Origin: an uncultured Methanoregula sp.
Lineage (GTDB): Archaea > Halobacteriota > Methanomicrobia > Methanomicrobiales > Methanospirillaceae
Reading direction: 5' to 3'
Assembly (NCBI RefSeq): GCF_963677065.1
Contig: NZ_OY781872.1
Coordinates: 2,475,419-2,539,418, forward strand
Length of the DNA stretch: 64,000 nt
This document shows positions 17,658-25,973 of this stretch, piece by piece. The notes under the pieces were generated by a model. The model was not told where the DNA came from and ran no database searches. It saw only the letters and a program-made list of their open reading frames with translations. Made by a program: the position numbers and the translations under genes. Position 1 is the stretch's first letter; each line of letters opens with the position of its first letter.

Positions 17658-19229
17658 TCAGATTACCAGCATCACGCAGAGCATCGCTCCGGTCAGGATT
17701 GTCAGGGCTATTGCAACCGGTGCAACTTTCCGTATAACTTCTCCCTCCAGTCCCAGTTTGTCGATGACCGCTGCGGCATTGACAATTTTTGCAACCGCGA
17801 CACCGGACGCAACCCCGCCGGCAACCGCGTGGGCCGCATATACCTGGATGAAGTTCAGGTCAAGGACCTCGGAGGACTTGTGGAGGATCCCGTAAAACAT
17901 CACGTTGGAGGAGGCTTCGCTGCCGGAGATAAAAGCCCCAAGAAGACCGAGCATCGGACTGATGAGAGGGAATCCGATCCCGAAGAAAAGGGCAAGAGAA
18001 AGGCCGATCACGGCGTTCATGTTGAAAGCATCGGCACCCGGGAGGAACCCGAGCGTCCCGTTGATCACGGACTGGCCGGACCAGTCCATGACATAGGCTA
18101 TGGCAAAGAAGACCATGGCAGCAAGGGTCGGGGCCCAGGCCCGGCGGAGCCAGAGCGAGAGGATCTTCTTTCCTTCATCGCGGGTCCGGACAAGAAGTGG
18201 TGCGGCAATGATGGTGCTGATGAGCACCCAGAAGTAGGCCTGGTTCAAAAGTTTGAGATCAATAATTTTGTTGGCAACAACCGGGATCTTCTGGATGGGT
18301 CCAAGGAAATTGTACAGCCCGGACTGGATGAAGGGAATGCTGATGAGAACCGCGAAGATCACAAGCAGTATCCAGGGAAACGCAGCTTTCCAGAGGGGCA
18401 TACCGGGAGTATTGTCCGACCGCGCCGGAGAGGGTTCCGAAATGACCGGTTTTTTGCGAAGGGCTCGCAGGAGGAAGAGTACACCAATCGTAACAAGGCC
18501 CGAGAACACCCCTACAAGACCAATGGCCGATGCCGGCAGGACGGTGACAAAGACGATTGCGGAGAGACCAAGCGTCAGCCCTGCAATGACCGCTGTGGAG
18601 AAACCTTTCTTCACCCCGTCAAGGCCGTCAGCAACCCAGAGCATGCCAAGGGCAATGCCGGTCGAGATGACCGGCAGGAAGAGCGCAACACTGCAGCCGA
18701 GCGCTTTCGCATCGAATCCGAATGCAGCTGCCGGAATGGTGATAGGCACGGCAAGGAGCGAGAAGGAGGTGAGCGGGTCGTACCCGAGACAGGGAAGTGC
18801 AATGGCGGCAATCGGAGAGAACCCGAGCGCAAGCATGATGGGGGGAAGCATTGTTACCGGTGTAGCCCCGATAGATACCAGGAAAGAACCGAAACCCACG
18901 TTCAGGATCATGATCTGTTCGTAGCGCTCGGCCGCAATGGATTTGATATACGCAGTTATCCGGCCAATCGCACCCGTAACATCCATCATGGTGACCTGAA
19001 GGATAGTGAAAAAGACCATCAGCGAGATACCAAACGATGAAAGGACTCCAGCCCAGGAAGCATAGAGAGCGATTTCCGGTGAGGTCTGGAAGAAGAGTAT
19101 GGCAACGACAACCGAGAGCAGCCACCCGAAAACGCCCATCAGCGTACCGGACCATCGCAGGGCGACAAGGCCGATAAAGATCACAAGTATGGGCAAAATG
19201 GCAAGAAAAAACTGAAAAACAAGATCCAC
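17658..19229 (-). CDS. lctP: LctP-family permease (lactate/glycolate type)
   Basis: The 523-residue membrane protein has about 13 helices and the LctP pattern: FGISLMVFFTILQVTMMD early, GATPVTMLPPIMLALGF, LPCLGYDPLTSFSLLAVPI in the middle, and FPLISPMLGLLGAFISGSEASSNVMFY near the end. LctP proteins import L-lactate, D-lactate or glycolate with protons. Methanomicrobiales do not ferment lactate, so the substrate may be another small organic acid. It is divergent from a sodium:solute symporter gene. Length is close to the family norm (about 530-560). Confidence 0.85.
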   Translation of the reverse strand: MDLVFQFFLAILPILVIFIGLVALRWSGTLMGVFGWLLSVVVAILFFQTSPEIALYASWAGVLSSFGISLMVFFTILQVTMMDVTGAIGRITAYIKSIAAERYEQIMILNVGFGSFLVSIGATPVTMLPPIMLALGFSPIAAIALPCLGYDPLTSFSLLAVPITIPAAAFGFDAKALGCSVALFLPVISTGIALGMLWVADGLDGVKKGFSTAVIAGLTLGLSAIVFVTVLPASAIGLVGVFSGLVTIGVLFLLRALRKKPVISEPSPARSDNTPGMPLWKAAFPWILLVIFAVLISIPFIQSGLYNFLGPIQKIPVVANKIIDLKLLNQAYFWVLISTIIAAPLLVRTRDEGKKILSLWLRRAWAPTLAAMVFFAIAYVMDWSGQSVINGTLGFLPGADAFNMNAVIGLSLALFFGIGFPLISPMLGLLGAFISGSEASSNVMFYGILHKSSEVLDLNFIQVYAAHAVAGGVASGVAVAKIVNAAAVIDKLGLEGEVIRKVAPVAIALTILTGAMLCVMLVI

Positions 19230-19312
19230 GCGGGTTCACCCTGATTAAAACGCTCACACTATTCTTACGGGATATTGCAAAACCATATCGATCTACACTC
19301 GCATCCGGGAAA

Positions 19313-19321
19313 TTTTATAAT
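19313..19321 (+). promoter_or_regulatory. TATA-like element in the lctP/symporter intergenic region
   Basis: TTTTATAAT lies 110 bases before the 34-residue ORF. Because a second TATA-like site lies nearer (19394-19401), this one may be a weaker or alternative start. Confidence 0.25.
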
Positions 19322-19345
19322 AAATCTGACTTTGAAACAGTTCAG

Positions 19346-19368
19346 CTCCCGTATTCAATATTCGGGAG
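19346..19368. promoter_or_regulatory. Inverted repeat CTCCCG-N11-CGGGAG
   Basis: Six-base perfect arms (extended by further imperfect pairs) lie in the region between the lctP gene and the symporter operon. It is either an operator or an RNA hairpin in a long leader. Confidence 0.35.
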
Positions 19369-19393
19369 AGATTCCTCGATCGATTTCGATTAT

Positions 19394-19412
19394 GTTATAT
19401 GTTAGCATGCTA
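19394..19412 (+). promoter_or_regulatory. Proximal promoter with palindrome TAGCATGCTA
   Basis: A TATA-like GTTATATG (19394-19401) lies 29-36 bases before the ATG at 19430. A perfect 10-base palindrome TAGCATGCTA (19403-19412) falls between it and the expected start site. Both positions suit repressor-controlled initiation. Confidence 0.4.
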
Positions 19413-19429
19413 CAGTTTAACAAGGTACA

Positions 19430-19534
19430 ATGTTCGGACTTCCTGATATCACCATTATTGCGGTAGGTGGCACGGTTCTTGTCATCATCATCGCGCTCTT
19501 GTACTGGGGACTGACTTTCCGGGGGCATGACTGA
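19430..19534 (+). CDS. Small symporter-accessory membrane peptide (34 residues)
   Basis: A 34-residue ORF (starts MFGLPDI, then one hydrophobic helix AVGGTVLVIIIALLYWGL, ends RGHD) lies directly before the symporter gene. Its stop and the symporter start share a base (TGATG), which strongly suggests translational coupling. AAGGT lies 4 bases before the ATG. Short single-helix proteins starting MFGL or MLGL often precede sodium:solute symporters and are annotated as symporter small accessory proteins; the match here is by size, place and opening residues. It probably stays with the symporter in the membrane. Confidence 0.7.
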   Translation: MFGLPDITIIAVGGTVLVIIIALLYWGLTFRGHD

Positions 19535-21063
19535 TGGCCGTTGATATGATCACGGTAATTGTCGTAGCGCTCTATTTTATTCTGATGCTCGGCATCGGGT
19601 TCTGGGCAAGCAAAAAGATCAAGAATACGGAAGACTACCTGGTTGCCGGCCGGCAGCTCGGGTTCTGGGTCTTTGTTCTTCTGATGATAGGAACCGTCTG
19701 CTCGGGCATGTCGCTCCTTGGGGTAGCGGGCCTCGGGTACAAAGCCGGGTGGCCCACGATCTGGGAGCAGATCTTTGTCCCGCTCTCGATTGGCATCTGC
19801 ATCATCTTCTTCGGGGTCAAGCTCCACAATGTTGCAAAATCTGCAGGATACATCACGGTGCAGGATTATCTCGCCCACCGGTACCAGAGCCCGACTGCGC
19901 TGCGGACACTCTCGGCTGTCGCGGGAATCATCGTTTCGCTCATCTACCTGGTCGGCCAGTACACCGCAATCTCGATGGTGCTCATCTGGCTTTTCGGCAT
20001 CCCGCTCTGGCTTGCGCTCGTGATTGCAACGCTCGTCACCATGGCATACACGGCAATCGGCGGCCTGTATGCAGTAGCTTGGGCATCCCTTGTCCAGTCG
20101 GTCACGCTGATCATCGGCGTCCTTGTGATGGCCCCCATCATCATCTGGAAAGCAGGAGGATTCACGCAGGTCAATGAATTCATCGCATCGGTTAACCCGA
20201 ACCTGGTCATGCCATGGAACCCGGTCGGGGCATTTGCTCCAGGATACGTGGTATCCTTTGCGCTCCTCCTCGGTCTCGGGCTTGCCTGCGCCCCGCATGT
20301 CATCAATAACGTGCTCTCAATAAAGGATGTGAAATATTTCAAGTGGTCGCCACTGATTGCATTCCTCATCTACGGTGTGGTCATCTTCCTCCTGAAATTC
20401 GCCGGCTTTGCCGGTCTTGCCCTGGTCAAGGGCGGCGAGATTGCTGCTCGGACCGGTGTCGCGAACCCGACCGATTATGTTATTCTCGATGCCCTCCAGG
20501 CTTCACTGCCAACCGTGGCGCTCTGGGCAATCTTTGCCGTGATCGTGCTTGCCGCAGTCATGTCCACGACCGACCGGCTCATGCTGACCATCGGGGCCAT
20601 GTTCTCCTGGGATATCTACAAGAAAGTCTTGAAACCGGATGCCGATGACAAAAGCGTTCTCCTCCTCTCCAAGATAGTCGTCGTTGTCTCGGCCATCGGC
20701 ACCATGATCATTGCCATCAACCCGCCCGAGATGCTCGCCATCCTGATCTGGATGGGCATCGGGACCATGCTTGCCACGTTCGCAGTCCCGCTCCTCGCCG
20801 GCCTGTACTGGCGGGGTGCAACAAGGGAAGGCGCTCTTGCCAGCATGGCGCTTGGACTCATCGCTTCCCTTGCATTCGGATTCCTCAACTACTTCAAGAT
20901 CAATGCACTGGGCATAGACTTTGCAGCAATCCCGCTCCACTTCTCGGCATATGCGTTTGTCGTCTCACTCCTCGCCATGATTATCGTGAGCCTTCTCACG
21001 AAAAAGACCGAAGATAAGATCCTGGACGAGACCCAGACCGGCTGGTACATTTCCCGCCAGTAA
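19534..21063 (+). CDS. Sodium:solute symporter (SSS family)
   Basis: The 509-residue membrane protein has about 13 helices in the order of the SSS family: the opening helix with FILMLGIGFWASKKIKNTEDYLVAGRQLG, GTVCSGMSLLGVAGLGYKAGW, a middle GGLYAVAWASLVQSVTLIIGV and the Na+-site helix around AAVMSTTDRLMLT. Substrates of the family include proline, pantothenate, acetate and sugars; nothing here decides among them. Acetate would make physiological sense in a methanogen that assimilates it through ACDS, but that is inference. It is translationally coupled to the 34-residue peptide. Confidence 0.9.
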   Translation: MAVDMITVIVVALYFILMLGIGFWASKKIKNTEDYLVAGRQLGFWVFVLLMIGTVCSGMSLLGVAGLGYKAGWPTIWEQIFVPLSIGICIIFFGVKLHNVAKSAGYITVQDYLAHRYQSPTALRTLSAVAGIIVSLIYLVGQYTAISMVLIWLFGIPLWLALVIATLVTMAYTAIGGLYAVAWASLVQSVTLIIGVLVMAPIIIWKAGGFTQVNEFIASVNPNLVMPWNPVGAFAPGYVVSFALLLGLGLACAPHVINNVLSIKDVKYFKWSPLIAFLIYGVVIFLLKFAGFAGLALVKGGEIAARTGVANPTDYVILDALQASLPTVALWAIFAVIVLAAVMSTTDRLMLTIGAMFSWDIYKKVLKPDADDKSVLLLSKIVVVVSAIGTMIIAINPPEMLAILIWMGIGTMLATFAVPLLAGLYWRGATREGALASMALGLIASLAFGFLNYFKINALGIDFAAIPLHFSAYAFVVSLLAMIIVSLLTKKTEDKILDETQTGWYISRQ

Positions 21064-21065
21064 CC

Positions 21066-21073
21066 TTTTTTTT
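21066..21073 (+). terminator. T-run after symporter gene
   Basis: Eight consecutive T residues start three bases after the stop codon. Confidence 0.5.
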
Positions 21074-21365
21074 ATTCCGGTTCCGGGTCAGCCCCGCAGG
21101 AATAGAGCGCATGGAAAAAATGAAAAAAACAACAATTTTTCCAACAATTCTCGCAGGTTTTTCTAAAAGGACATTTCCCGCAATGTTCCGCCGGAACCAA
21201 TGAAAACCAATTATTTGAGGAAACGAGTGCCAAAATGCCATGCATTATGGTGGGCTAGACCAATCTGATCCAGCCGGCCGGGAATTCAATTTCCTCCGGG
21301 AAAAATACTGCATGTCCATTCCCTTAACGTCGTTTGAGCAAGGAAAGCATTTTTAACTAGTCCTT
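21074..21365. other. Intergenic stretch, no gene seen
   Basis: No open frame here has coding character. The right end leads into an inverted repeat and promoter for the CheW-like operon. Confidence 0.5.
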
Positions 21366-21391
21366 TTTGCAAAGCAGAGTTGCTTTGCAAA
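21366..21391. promoter_or_regulatory. Perfect 11-base inverted repeat upstream of a TATA box
   Basis: The arms TTTGCAAAGCA and TGCTTTGCAAA are perfect inverse complements separated by GAGT. The repeat ends 8 bases before a strong TATA box, so an activator or repressor site is likely. Confidence 0.5.
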
Positions 21392-21399
21392 CTGGCGAG

Positions 21400-21408
21400 T
21401 TTATATAG
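21400..21408 (+). promoter_or_regulatory. TATA box of the CheW-like operon
   Basis: TTTATATAG is close to the archaeal consensus. It lies 30-38 bases before the ATG of a 41-codon ORF and about 160 bases before the CheW-like gene. This fits the small ORF being first in the transcript. Confidence 0.55.
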
Positions 21409-21437
21409 GGATTAACTATTTTTTTATTATCACCGCA

Positions 21438-21563
21438 ATGCAGATTCCCCAGCAGGGTCTGATTCGATGGGACGAATACGTTCTCCTGCCGCAGAGCGGT
21501 TTCCCGAAAAACGGGGGCGTTAAACAGGTAAGCGTGAACCTGTCAGATGATGAGGTGAAGTAA
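21438..21563 (+). CDS. Possible small ORF (41 residues) ahead of the CheW-like gene
   Basis: An ATG-to-TAA frame encodes 41 residues (starts MQIPQQGLIRWDEYVLLPQSG, ends SVNLSDDEVK). The stop is one base before the next ATG, and the ribosome-binding site of the next gene (GAGGTGAAG) lies inside its last codons. A TATA box lies at the right distance upstream for a short leader. No family is recognised. It may be a real small protein coupled to the CheW-like gene or just an open leader. Confidence 0.4.
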   Translation: MQIPQQGLIRWDEYVLLPQSGFPKNGGVKQVSVNLSDDEVK

Positions 21564-21564
21564 A

Positions 21565-22143
21565 ATGACCATAGCACAATGCCAGCAAAACACCGCTCTT
21601 GATAACAATTTTGGATTAGCTCATAACGATTCACAGGATTCTGCATCAAAACGAATGCTGAAATTTGAAACTGGTGGGAACACCTATGGCCTCGATCTGG
21701 AAGAGACCATCGGCGTCATTAAGGATCTTGTGATGATACAGTCATGCAATTCAAAGTCCATAACCCGGCACTTCATCAAGTATAACCGGAGAAACACGAT
21801 TGTATTCAACCTGGACCAGTGCATTTCCTTCCAGGCAAAAGGGATGAACGGACACAAACACCCGAGTTTTATTATGCTGGATGAGAAGATCGATGACGCC
21901 TGCGTAGGCATCCTGGTACCGGGCGTACGATCGGTAAGGGGGACAGAGACCGCGGCAATGCACGCAACCAAAGATAAAAAAGACAACAGGAATATTCCCA
22001 TCCACGCACCCAAGCGGAATTCCCGGAGGGGTTACATGAGCAAGACCCGTGACTTCCTTCCGATCATCAATGTCCGGGAACTGGTTGATGACTGCATTGT
22101 TCATTTCAGGTATATGGATTCAATGCAGCACATCAGCAATTAA
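21565..22143 (+). CDS. CheW-like domain protein
   Basis: In the 192-residue protein, residues about 30-185 follow the CheW fold order. The opening strand reads KFETGGNTYGLDLEETIGVIK, where CheW has F-x-x-G-x-x-x-Y-G-I-x-I-x-x-V-x-E-V. VGILVPGVRSVRG occupies the place of the VGLVVDxVxEV strand, and DFLPIINVRELVDD the place of the last helix and strand. It is longer and more basic than usual, with an insert rich in Lys/Arg/Asn (about 140-160) and a 30-residue N-terminal lead. CheW links receptors to CheA at the membrane; no cheA, receptor or other che gene is in the window, so this may be a stand-alone scaffold or a diverged member. GAGGTGAAG before the ATG at 21565 supports the start. Confidence 0.65.
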   Translation: MTIAQCQQNTALDNNFGLAHNDSQDSASKRMLKFETGGNTYGLDLEETIGVIKDLVMIQSCNSKSITRHFIKYNRRNTIVFNLDQCISFQAKGMNGHKHPSFIMLDEKIDDACVGILVPGVRSVRGTETAAMHATKDKKDNRNIPIHAPKRNSRRGYMSKTRDFLPIINVRELVDDCIVHFRYMDSMQHISN

Positions 22144-22157
22144 CAAAAAACTCTATT

Positions 22158-22196
22158 TTGCAATTGCAATAAGCCATACTATATTTCACGTGAAAT
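22158..22196. promoter_or_regulatory. Two neighbouring perfect palindromes
   Basis: TTGCAATTGCAA (22158-22169) and ATTTCACGTGAAAT (22183-22196) are both perfect palindromes, 13 bases apart, after the CheW-like gene and about 130 bases before the ROK gene. They could be operators for the ROK operon. Confidence 0.4.
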
Positions 22197-22321
22197 CCGG
22201 TACTCGCTAAGATCCATGAAGGTTTTATCTGGCAGAAAGCAACAATCTCAATGATACCGTCTGCTGCGGAGAGATGATTTGATTCCCTGCAAAAAAGCTC
22301 AACAGAGTACAGGAATTACCG

Positions 22322-23305
22322 ATGGCACCCGATGATACTCCCGCACATACCAGAACCGCAATTGCCGTTGACCTGGGGGCAACCAATCTCCGGGTCGGGC
22401 TCGTATCCGGTACCGGGCAGGTTGAAGAACTGGGCAGATCAGAAATTCCCCGCAATCCCACAGACGCCGGGATCATAACCGATCGGATAATACGAACAAT
22501 CCGTTCCCTGATCCGTGACCGGGATCTCAACTCATTTGCCGGTATAGGCATCGGTGCAGCCGGGCCGGTGGACAAGTCCCGCACCACGATCCTGCATCCC
22601 CCGAATATCCCCCTTGATAGCATCCCCCTTACAGGACCCATTGCAGCAGAATTCGACCTTCCGGTCCACCTGGTCAACGACTGCGCTGCAGGCCTTCTGG
22701 GCGAGGCATATTTCGGAGAAGGGAAAAAAGAATGGGTAAAAAACCTGGTGTACGTGACAATCTCAACGGGTATCGGTGCCGGGATCATTGCAAACGGGAG
22801 GATCATCTCCGGCAGGGACGGGAATGCCGGAGAGATCGGCCACCTTTTTGTGGACAATGAATACAACCTTGCCTGCGGGTGCGGAGGAAAAGGACACTGG
22901 GAAGGATATGCTTCCGGCCGGTTTCTTCCCAGGTTCTACCGGGAATGGCAGAAAAAGAAAGGAATTGATCCTGGGGATTTGCCGCTGTATTCTGCCGGGG
23001 ATATCTTTGCCAGCATACGGGAGAGCCGCGACCCGGCCGGGAACGAGTTCATCCAGGAGCTCGGGAGGATCAATGCCCGGGGTATTTCCGACATTATTGT
23101 TGCGTATGATCCGGACATGATTGTCCTTGACGGATCCGTTGTCCAGAAGAACCCGGACCTGATACTCCCGCCAATCGAAGAATATGCGGACCGGTACTTG
23201 CGGAGACCACGCCTGGCCGTGAGCAGTCTTGGGGGTTCTGCCCCGCTCCTTGGCGCATCGGTCATTGCCCGGGGATACGACACCCGGTTCGGGCTGCTGG
23301 AATAA
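22322..23305 (+). CDS. ROK-family sugar kinase (glucokinase-like)
   Basis: The 327-residue protein has the ROK ATP-binding opening AIAVDLGATNLRVGLV, a sugar-binding loop (NDCAAGLLGEAYFGEGKK), a VYVTISTGIGAGIIANG phosphate loop and the zinc motif region EIGHLFVDNEYNLACGCGGKGHWEGYASG. The last region keeps the Cys-x-Cys and a His, although typical ROK proteins read C-x-C-G-x-x-G-C-x-E. Such archaeal ROK kinases phosphorylate glucose or N-acetyl sugars. It lies 62 bases before an FAD oxidoreductase and a glycosyltransferase, so sugar metabolism for surface glycans is possible. Confidence 0.85.
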   Translation: MAPDDTPAHTRTAIAVDLGATNLRVGLVSGTGQVEELGRSEIPRNPTDAGIITDRIIRTIRSLIRDRDLNSFAGIGIGAAGPVDKSRTTILHPPNIPLDSIPLTGPIAAEFDLPVHLVNDCAAGLLGEAYFGEGKKEWVKNLVYVTISTGIGAGIIANGRIISGRDGNAGEIGHLFVDNEYNLACGCGGKGHWEGYASGRFLPRFYREWQKKKGIDPGDLPLYSAGDIFASIRESRDPAGNEFIQELGRINARGISDIIVAYDPDMIVLDGSVVQKNPDLILPPIEEYADRYLRRPRLAVSSLGGSAPLLGASVIARGYDTRFGLLE

Positions 23306-23367
23306 CTGGTAACTGGTGCTCCTGCAAACCCGTACCAATATAAATCCTGCAAGCCAATAATTCCGGC

Positions 23368-24690
23368 GTGAAGACGGCAATTCTTGGAGGCGGACTTACC
23401 GGCCTGACTCTTGCCCGGCTCCTGCATGAACGGGGCGATGACGTTGTAGTGCTGGAGGCAGAGACAGAGACGGGGGGGCTCTGCCGGTCAAGAACCAGCA
23501 GCGGGTTTACGTTCGATATCGGCGGCTCCCACATCATCTTTTCCCGGGACACCGAAGTCCTTTCGTTCATGCGGCGGATGATTGAAGAGAACGAGCAACG
23601 GAACAACCGGCACACGAAGATCTTTTACAAAGGCCAGTATGTCAAGTACCCGTTTGAGAACGGCCTTTATCAGTTACCGGATGAAGACCGTCTGGCCTGC
23701 ACGTTCGGGTTTATCAGGAACCTGATTGCGGTTGAGAAAGGCGAAGTTCCCCTCCCGAAAAATTTCAGGGATTGGATCTATTACACGTTCGGGGACGGCA
23801 TAGCTGAATGCTATCTCGTGCCCTATAACGAGAAGATCTGGAAATACAAGACCGAAGAGATGTCGCACCACTGGGTTGACGGCCGGATCCCCCGGCCCCC
23901 GGTCGAGGACATCATCAAGTCTGCCATCGGGATCGATACCGAGGGCTATGCCCACCAGGCTGTCTTCTCTTACCCGCTGGATGGCGGGATAGAGGCACTG
24001 GCAAAAGCCATTGGCTGCCCGGTGGAACCGTTCATCCGCACCGGGTTCCGGGTGAGCTCCGTGAGAAAATCCGGCAGATTATGGGAGATCAGCAACGGGA
24101 AAGAAACGATCACTGCTGACCGCATTATCTCCACAATCCCGGTCCAACACCTTCTCCCCTGCCTTGATAACGTACCCTCCCGCGTAACGGAGGCCTGCCG
24201 GTCGCTGAAATACAACTCGCTTATCTGCGTGAATGTCGGGTATAAAGCAGAGGTTCCGGAGATCTCCTGGCTGTACCTGCCGGACCCTGCACTCGGCAAG
24301 ACCAACCGGGTCTCGTTTCCCTCGAGTTACAGCAGGCATGTTGCCCCGGACGGGCACAGCGCCGTACTTGCCGAGATCACCCACCAGCCGGGCGACGAAG
24401 TATCCGGCATGACGGATGCAGAGATAACCGACGAAGTAGTAAGCATGCTCCAGACTATGGGTATCGGCAAGCGGGATGATGTGGTCTTCACTTCCGTTGA
24501 GCGCCAGCCGTTTGCTTATGTTGTCTACGACCTGGATTACCAGGAAAATATCGCAATTGTCAAAGAGTACTGCCAGTTACGGGGCATCCCGCTCGTTGGC
24601 CGGTTCTCCCAGTTCGAGTACCTCAACATGGACGGCTGCATCCGCAGTGTGATGGATTTTATTGCTGCAAATCCGAAAAAAGAGCAATAA
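23368..24690 (+). CDS. FAD-dependent oxidoreductase (protoporphyrinogen-oxidase/UDP-galactopyranose-mutase-like)
   Basis: The 440-residue protein opens with a Rossmann dinucleotide motif, AILGGGLTGLTLARLLHERG, then VVVLEAETETGGLCRS and FDIGGSHIIFS, the standard opening of the amine-oxidase/mutase FAD group. Residues about 110-210 hold a tryptophan- and tyrosine-rich segment (WIYYTFGDGIAECYLVPYNEKIWKY) seen in archaeal HemY-like proteins and in UDP-galactopyranose mutase relatives. The likely role is redox or isomerisation of a nucleotide sugar, given the adjacent glycosyltransferase; protoporphyrinogen oxidation is unlikely in this oxygen-free setting. The family is firm, the substrate is not. 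GTG is the start codon at 23368. Confidence 0.75.
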   Translation: MKTAILGGGLTGLTLARLLHERGDDVVVLEAETETGGLCRSRTSSGFTFDIGGSHIIFSRDTEVLSFMRRMIEENEQRNNRHTKIFYKGQYVKYPFENGLYQLPDEDRLACTFGFIRNLIAVEKGEVPLPKNFRDWIYYTFGDGIAECYLVPYNEKIWKYKTEEMSHHWVDGRIPRPPVEDIIKSAIGIDTEGYAHQAVFSYPLDGGIEALAKAIGCPVEPFIRTGFRVSSVRKSGRLWEISNGKETITADRIISTIPVQHLLPCLDNVPSRVTEACRSLKYNSLICVNVGYKAEVPEISWLYLPDPALGKTNRVSFPSSYSRHVAPDGHSAVLAEITHQPGDEVSGMTDAEITDEVVSMLQTMGIGKRDDVVFTSVERQPFAYVVYDLDYQENIAIVKEYCQLRGIPLVGRFSQFEYLNMDGCIRSVMDFIAANPKKEQ

Positions 24691-24750
24691 AAATCCCGCA
24701 TCATCCTTTATAATCCGACAGGCCAAAAACGGTACAGGAGTTTTAACTGC

Positions 24751-25449
24751 ATGATCTCGGTCATCATCCCCACCTTCAATGAAGAAGAAAATATCGCCCA
24801 GTGCCTGGTCTCGCTCTGCCACCAGACCCTCCCAAGGAACGAGTACGAGATCATTGTCGTGGATGGCGGGTCCAAGGATGCCACCTGCGAGATTGCCGGA
24901 AAGTATGCCGACAAGGTCTTTACCCAGACAAGCAGGAAAGTCGGAGGTGCCCGGAACGACGGCGTTAAAGTGGCAAAAGGGGATATCATCGCAACAACCG
25001 ATGCCGACTGCATCCTCCCGCGGGACTGGATACAGCGGATCGGTGAGGATTTCAAAAACCCTGCAGTGGTCCAGCTCTACGGCCCGGTGTACCCCATCGA
25101 AGAAGGGCTCGGCAATAAGTTCTCGCTTTTCCTTGCAAACACGTTCTCCCGAATCGGTTACTACAGCCGCACGTTCTATTACACGCTCGGGTGCAACACC
25201 GCATTCCGGAAAGATGCTTTTGAAAAAGCCGGCATGTACCGCTGTATCGATGCCGGGGACGACCTTGAGATCGCCATGCGGCTCAAGGATCTCGGGAAGA
25301 TCCGGTTCGATGGCAGACTCAGGGTTGGGTTCTCGATGCGGAGATATCAGAAGTTCGGGACATTCCAGTCCATCTACGAATGGATCTACATCGTTGCCGA
25401 TGGCGGGGAGAACGACAAATACTCGTATACCCAGAAAGAATACAAATAA
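24751..25449 (+). CDS. Family 2 glycosyltransferase
   Basis: The 232-residue protein has the GT2 opening ISVIIPTFNEEENIAQCL, a nucleotide site region IIVVDGGSKDATCEIA, the metal-binding TTDADCILP (the DxD element as D-A-D) and a later GDDLEIAMRLKDLG, in the place of the acid/base motif. One weakly hydrophobic segment (about 124-140) may touch the membrane. It probably transfers a sugar to a lipid or glycan for the cell surface. It starts 60 bases after the FAD oxidoreductase, so the two are likely co-transcribed. Confidence 0.85.
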   Translation: MISVIIPTFNEEENIAQCLVSLCHQTLPRNEYEIIVVDGGSKDATCEIAGKYADKVFTQTSRKVGGARNDGVKVAKGDIIATTDADCILPRDWIQRIGEDFKNPAVVQLYGPVYPIEEGLGNKFSLFLANTFSRIGYYSRTFYYTLGCNTAFRKDAFEKAGMYRCIDAGDDLEIAMRLKDLGKIRFDGRLRVGFSMRRYQKFGTFQSIYEWIYIVADGGENDKYSYTQKEYK

Positions 25450-25484
25450 CCGAAACACCGGTGCAATCTTTTTTTCGGGGGAAA

Positions 25485-25910
25485 ATGCCAGCGTCCAATA
25501 GAACCGCAGAGGAAATTATTGCAGACAATATCGCTGCATTCAACGAGAGCGACTTTGCCCGGCTCCTCAACATGACGGTCATAACAGCACATGACGGATA
25601 TGCGGAAGTTGAGATGGACTGCACGGGAAAGATGAACCCGCATGGCGTGGCGCATGGGGGTGCGATCTTTTCTGTTGCCGACCATGCGTTCGGGATTGCA
25701 GCCAACTGTGCCGGAACAGACCGGGTGGCAGTCTCGGTCCACATCCAGTACATTGCCCCGGCAAAAGGAAGACTGGTTGCAAAAGCGAAGAAAATCGCCG
25801 ACAATGGGAAATATTCCACGTTCCAGATTCTCGTGTACGATGACGAACGGCTCGTTGCCGATTTCGAAGGGGTCTCGCTCCAGGTAAGCCCGCGGGTGAA
25901 CGGCGCCTGA
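25485..25910 (+). CDS. Hotdog-fold thioesterase (PaaI-like)
   Basis: The 141-residue protein has the PaaI family's signature MNPHGVAHGGAIFSVADHAFGIAAN (G-x-x-H-G-G with an active-site Asp in the helix) and a following VSVHIQYIAPAKGRLVAKAK. It hydrolyses acyl-CoA thioesters, commonly aryl or acetyl-type. The ATG at 25485 is chosen because a GGGGG stretch sits just upstream; the earlier open frame has no homology and overlaps the glycosyltransferase. Function in this methanogen is unknown. Confidence 0.85.
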   Translation: MPASNRTAEEIIADNIAAFNESDFARLLNMTVITAHDGYAEVEMDCTGKMNPHGVAHGGAIFSVADHAFGIAANCAGTDRVAVSVHIQYIAPAKGRLVAKAKKIADNGKYSTFQILVYDDERLVADFEGVSLQVSPRVNGA

Positions 25911-25973
25911 CCGGGAATCGGCCGGCACCCCAAAGGCAACCGCTAAATAGCAGGCAGCGCAAATTAGTCTTTT

